NCBI RefSeq assembly: GCF_024178165.1
Contig: NZ_JAMZIE010000002.1
Span: forward strand, 555,902 to 619,901
Length of the DNA stretch: 64,000 nt
Direction: 5' to 3'
Source of the DNA: Halohasta salina
GTDB taxonomy: Archaea > Halobacteriota > Halobacteria > Halobacteriales > Haloferacaceae
Below are positions 63,082 to 64,000 of the stretch, piece by piece; the stretch's first letter is position 1, and each line of letters begins with the position of its first letter. The translations under genes and the position numbers were made by a program. Under the pieces are notes generated by a model. The model saw only the letters and a list, made by a program, of their open reading frames with translations. It did not search any database and was not told where the DNA came from.

Positions 63082-63834
63082 ATGCCACAATCCACACAGA
63101 ACCCGTCGACCACCGACACCGCCGACGCACCGAGCGGCGACCAGCCACCCAAACGCGCCGTCGTCCTCGTCTCCGGCGGGATGGACAGCGCGACGACCGT
63201 CTACGAGGCCCGCGAGCGCGGGTACGATCTGTATCTCCTCCACACCTCCTACGGCCAGCGCACCGAGACGAAGGAGTACGACTGCGCCCGGCGGTTGGCC
63301 GAGATCGTCGGTGCGGCGGAGTTCCTCCACATCGAAACCGATCACCTCCAGCAGATCGGGGGGTCGGCGCTCACCGACGACGAAATCGCGGTCGACGACG
63401 CCGATCTCGACAGCGAGGAGATCCCCGACACCTACGTCCCGTTCCGCAACGCCAACCTGCTGTCGATGGCGGTCTCGTATGCCGAGGCCAACGACTGCGA
63501 AGCCGTCTTCGTCGGCGCCCACAGCGAGGACTTCTCGGGGTACCCCGACTGCCGACCCGAATTTTTCGAGGCGTTCGAAACGATGGTCGACGTGGGGACG
63601 AAACCCGACACCGAGATCGCAATCGAGGTACCGTTCGTCGAGTCGAGCAAGACCGACATCGCCGACCGCGGCGTCGACCTCGGGGTGCCGTTCGAACACA
63701 CCTGGAGCTGTTACCGCGACGAGGAACCGGCCTGCGGCACCTGTGATGCGTGTGCGTTCCGGCTGCAGGCCTTCCAGCGGCTCGGCGTCCGCGATCCGAT
63801 CCCGTACACCGAACGGCCCGAATACGCCGACTGA
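63082..63834 (+). CDS. queC: 7-cyano-7-deazaguanine (preQ0) synthase
   Basis: A 250-residue ATP-dependent enzyme that turns 7-carboxy-7-deazaguanine and ammonia into preQ0. The PP-loop is VLVSGGMDSATT (about residues 31-42) and the zinc site CYRDEEPACGTCDACAFR lies near the C-terminus. It is last in the queDEC unit. The tRNA-guanine transglycosylase that would use preQ0 is not in the window. Confidence 0.92.
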   Translation: MPQSTQNPSTTDTADAPSGDQPPKRAVVLVSGGMDSATTVYEARERGYDLYLLHTSYGQRTETKEYDCARRLAEIVGAAEFLHIETDHLQQIGGSALTDDEIAVDDADLDSEEIPDTYVPFRNANLLSMAVSYAEANDCEAVFVGAHSEDFSGYPDCRPEFFEAFETMVDVGTKPDTEIAIEVPFVESSKTDIADRGVDLGVPFEHTWSCYRDEEPACGTCDACAFRLQAFQRLGVRDPIPYTERPEYAD

Positions 63835-63874
63835 CCGGGGAATAATGTCACGTATCGCACTTTTTGTGTGGAAA

Positions 63875-64000
63875 GGCACTGTCTAGTTAAGCCAGTTTGA
63901 GAAGTGAGCAGTTCGTGGTTTGAGTTGTTGATGCTATCCCCAGAACTGCTCAGTGAGTCGTTAGACACGGCAAATCTTGAATGTTGGGAGCGAGAGCGGA
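63875..64000 (+). mobile_element. Left end of an IS6-type insertion sequence
   Basis: GGCACTGT at 63875 starts an inverted-repeat end of the IS6 family type (as in other haloarchaeal IS6 elements), and a transposase frame begins 56 bases in. TGTGGAAA at 63867-63874 is a candidate 8-bp target duplication. The right end is outside the window. Confidence 0.65.
63931..64000 (+). CDS. IS6-family transposase, N-terminal fragment
   Basis: The frame opens MLSPELLSESLDTANLECWE and runs off the window. This N-terminus is the pattern of haloarchaeal IS6-family transposases, whose DDE catalytic part lies further on. It is partial only because of the window edge. Confidence 0.7.
   Translation, partial: MLSPELLSESLDTANLECWERER

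Noticed and set aside
1..64000. CRISPR arrays or a replication origin
   Set aside because: No regularly spaced repeats, cas genes, cdc6/orc1 gene or origin-type repeat clusters were found.

Overview
The window is chromosomal DNA of a halophilic archaeon (class Halobacteria); the genus cannot be fixed from sequence alone. The evidence is high GC, very acidic proteins, start codons 25-27 bases from TATA boxes (leaderless transcripts), ATGA/GTGA gene overlaps, type II GAPDH, a SAMP1-like modifier, HalX and Htr signalling proteins, a thermosome-type chaperonin and an archaeal tRNA-Tyr.

Layout. 0.6-5.2 kb: gluconeogenesis (ppsA diverging from a small gene plus type II gap, with a TrmB-like site between them) and a 2-hydroxyacid dehydrogenase. 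5.3-8.2 kb: a winged-helix regulator and an Nramp-like transporter with a coupled small gene. 8.2-13.5 kb: lactate use (fused LutB/LutA, LutC, PAS mini-protein, lactate permease). 13.5-14.7 kb: no gene recognised. 14.7-24.2 kb: HAD phosphatase, then a tightly overlapping signalling operon: dead receiver, HxlR-REC-HalX regulator, 1851-residue PAS/GAF kinase, receiver, REC-kinase. 24.4-26.5 kb: a membrane Htr transducer. 26.6-33.0 kb: a second giant kinase gene broken by two frameshifts and two in-frame stops. 33.1-37.0 kb: a surface-protein cassette (two secreted camelysin/TasA-like proteins around a SipW-type signal peptidase, then a DUF5305-like membrane protein). 37.1-41.4 kb: arsenic/metal resistance (ArsR, ArsP, thioredoxin, second ArsR, arsenate reductase) with a truncated CDGSH gene. 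41.4-50.5 kb: membrane proteins, a Tat lipoprotein, a hydrolase, an AI-2E transporter, a K+ channel, a TrkA-C pair and SAMP1. 50.6-59.2 kb: XPB-like helicase, divergent chaperonin with a His-rich tail, formamidase, aminotransferase, a RarA-C-like protein, tRNA-Tyr with a duplicated 3' end, and a 2Fe-2S ferredoxin. 59.5-63.8 kb: ADP-forming acyl-CoA synthetase and queD-queE-queC (preQ0 for archaeosine). The right edge enters an IS6-type element.

Most notable: a 29-bp operator-like sequence, ACTTAC-N6-GTAA-N7-GCT-N-AC, occurs three times. It lies just upstream of the Htr transducer, of the first camelysin/TasA-like gene and of the DUF5305-like gene. Two copies sit in the divergent promoter regions of the two giant-kinase loci. 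This suggests that the sensor kinases, the transducer and the surface-filament cassette form one regulon, perhaps controlled by the HxlR-REC-HalX protein. The motif is read directly from the sequence; the functional link is inference.
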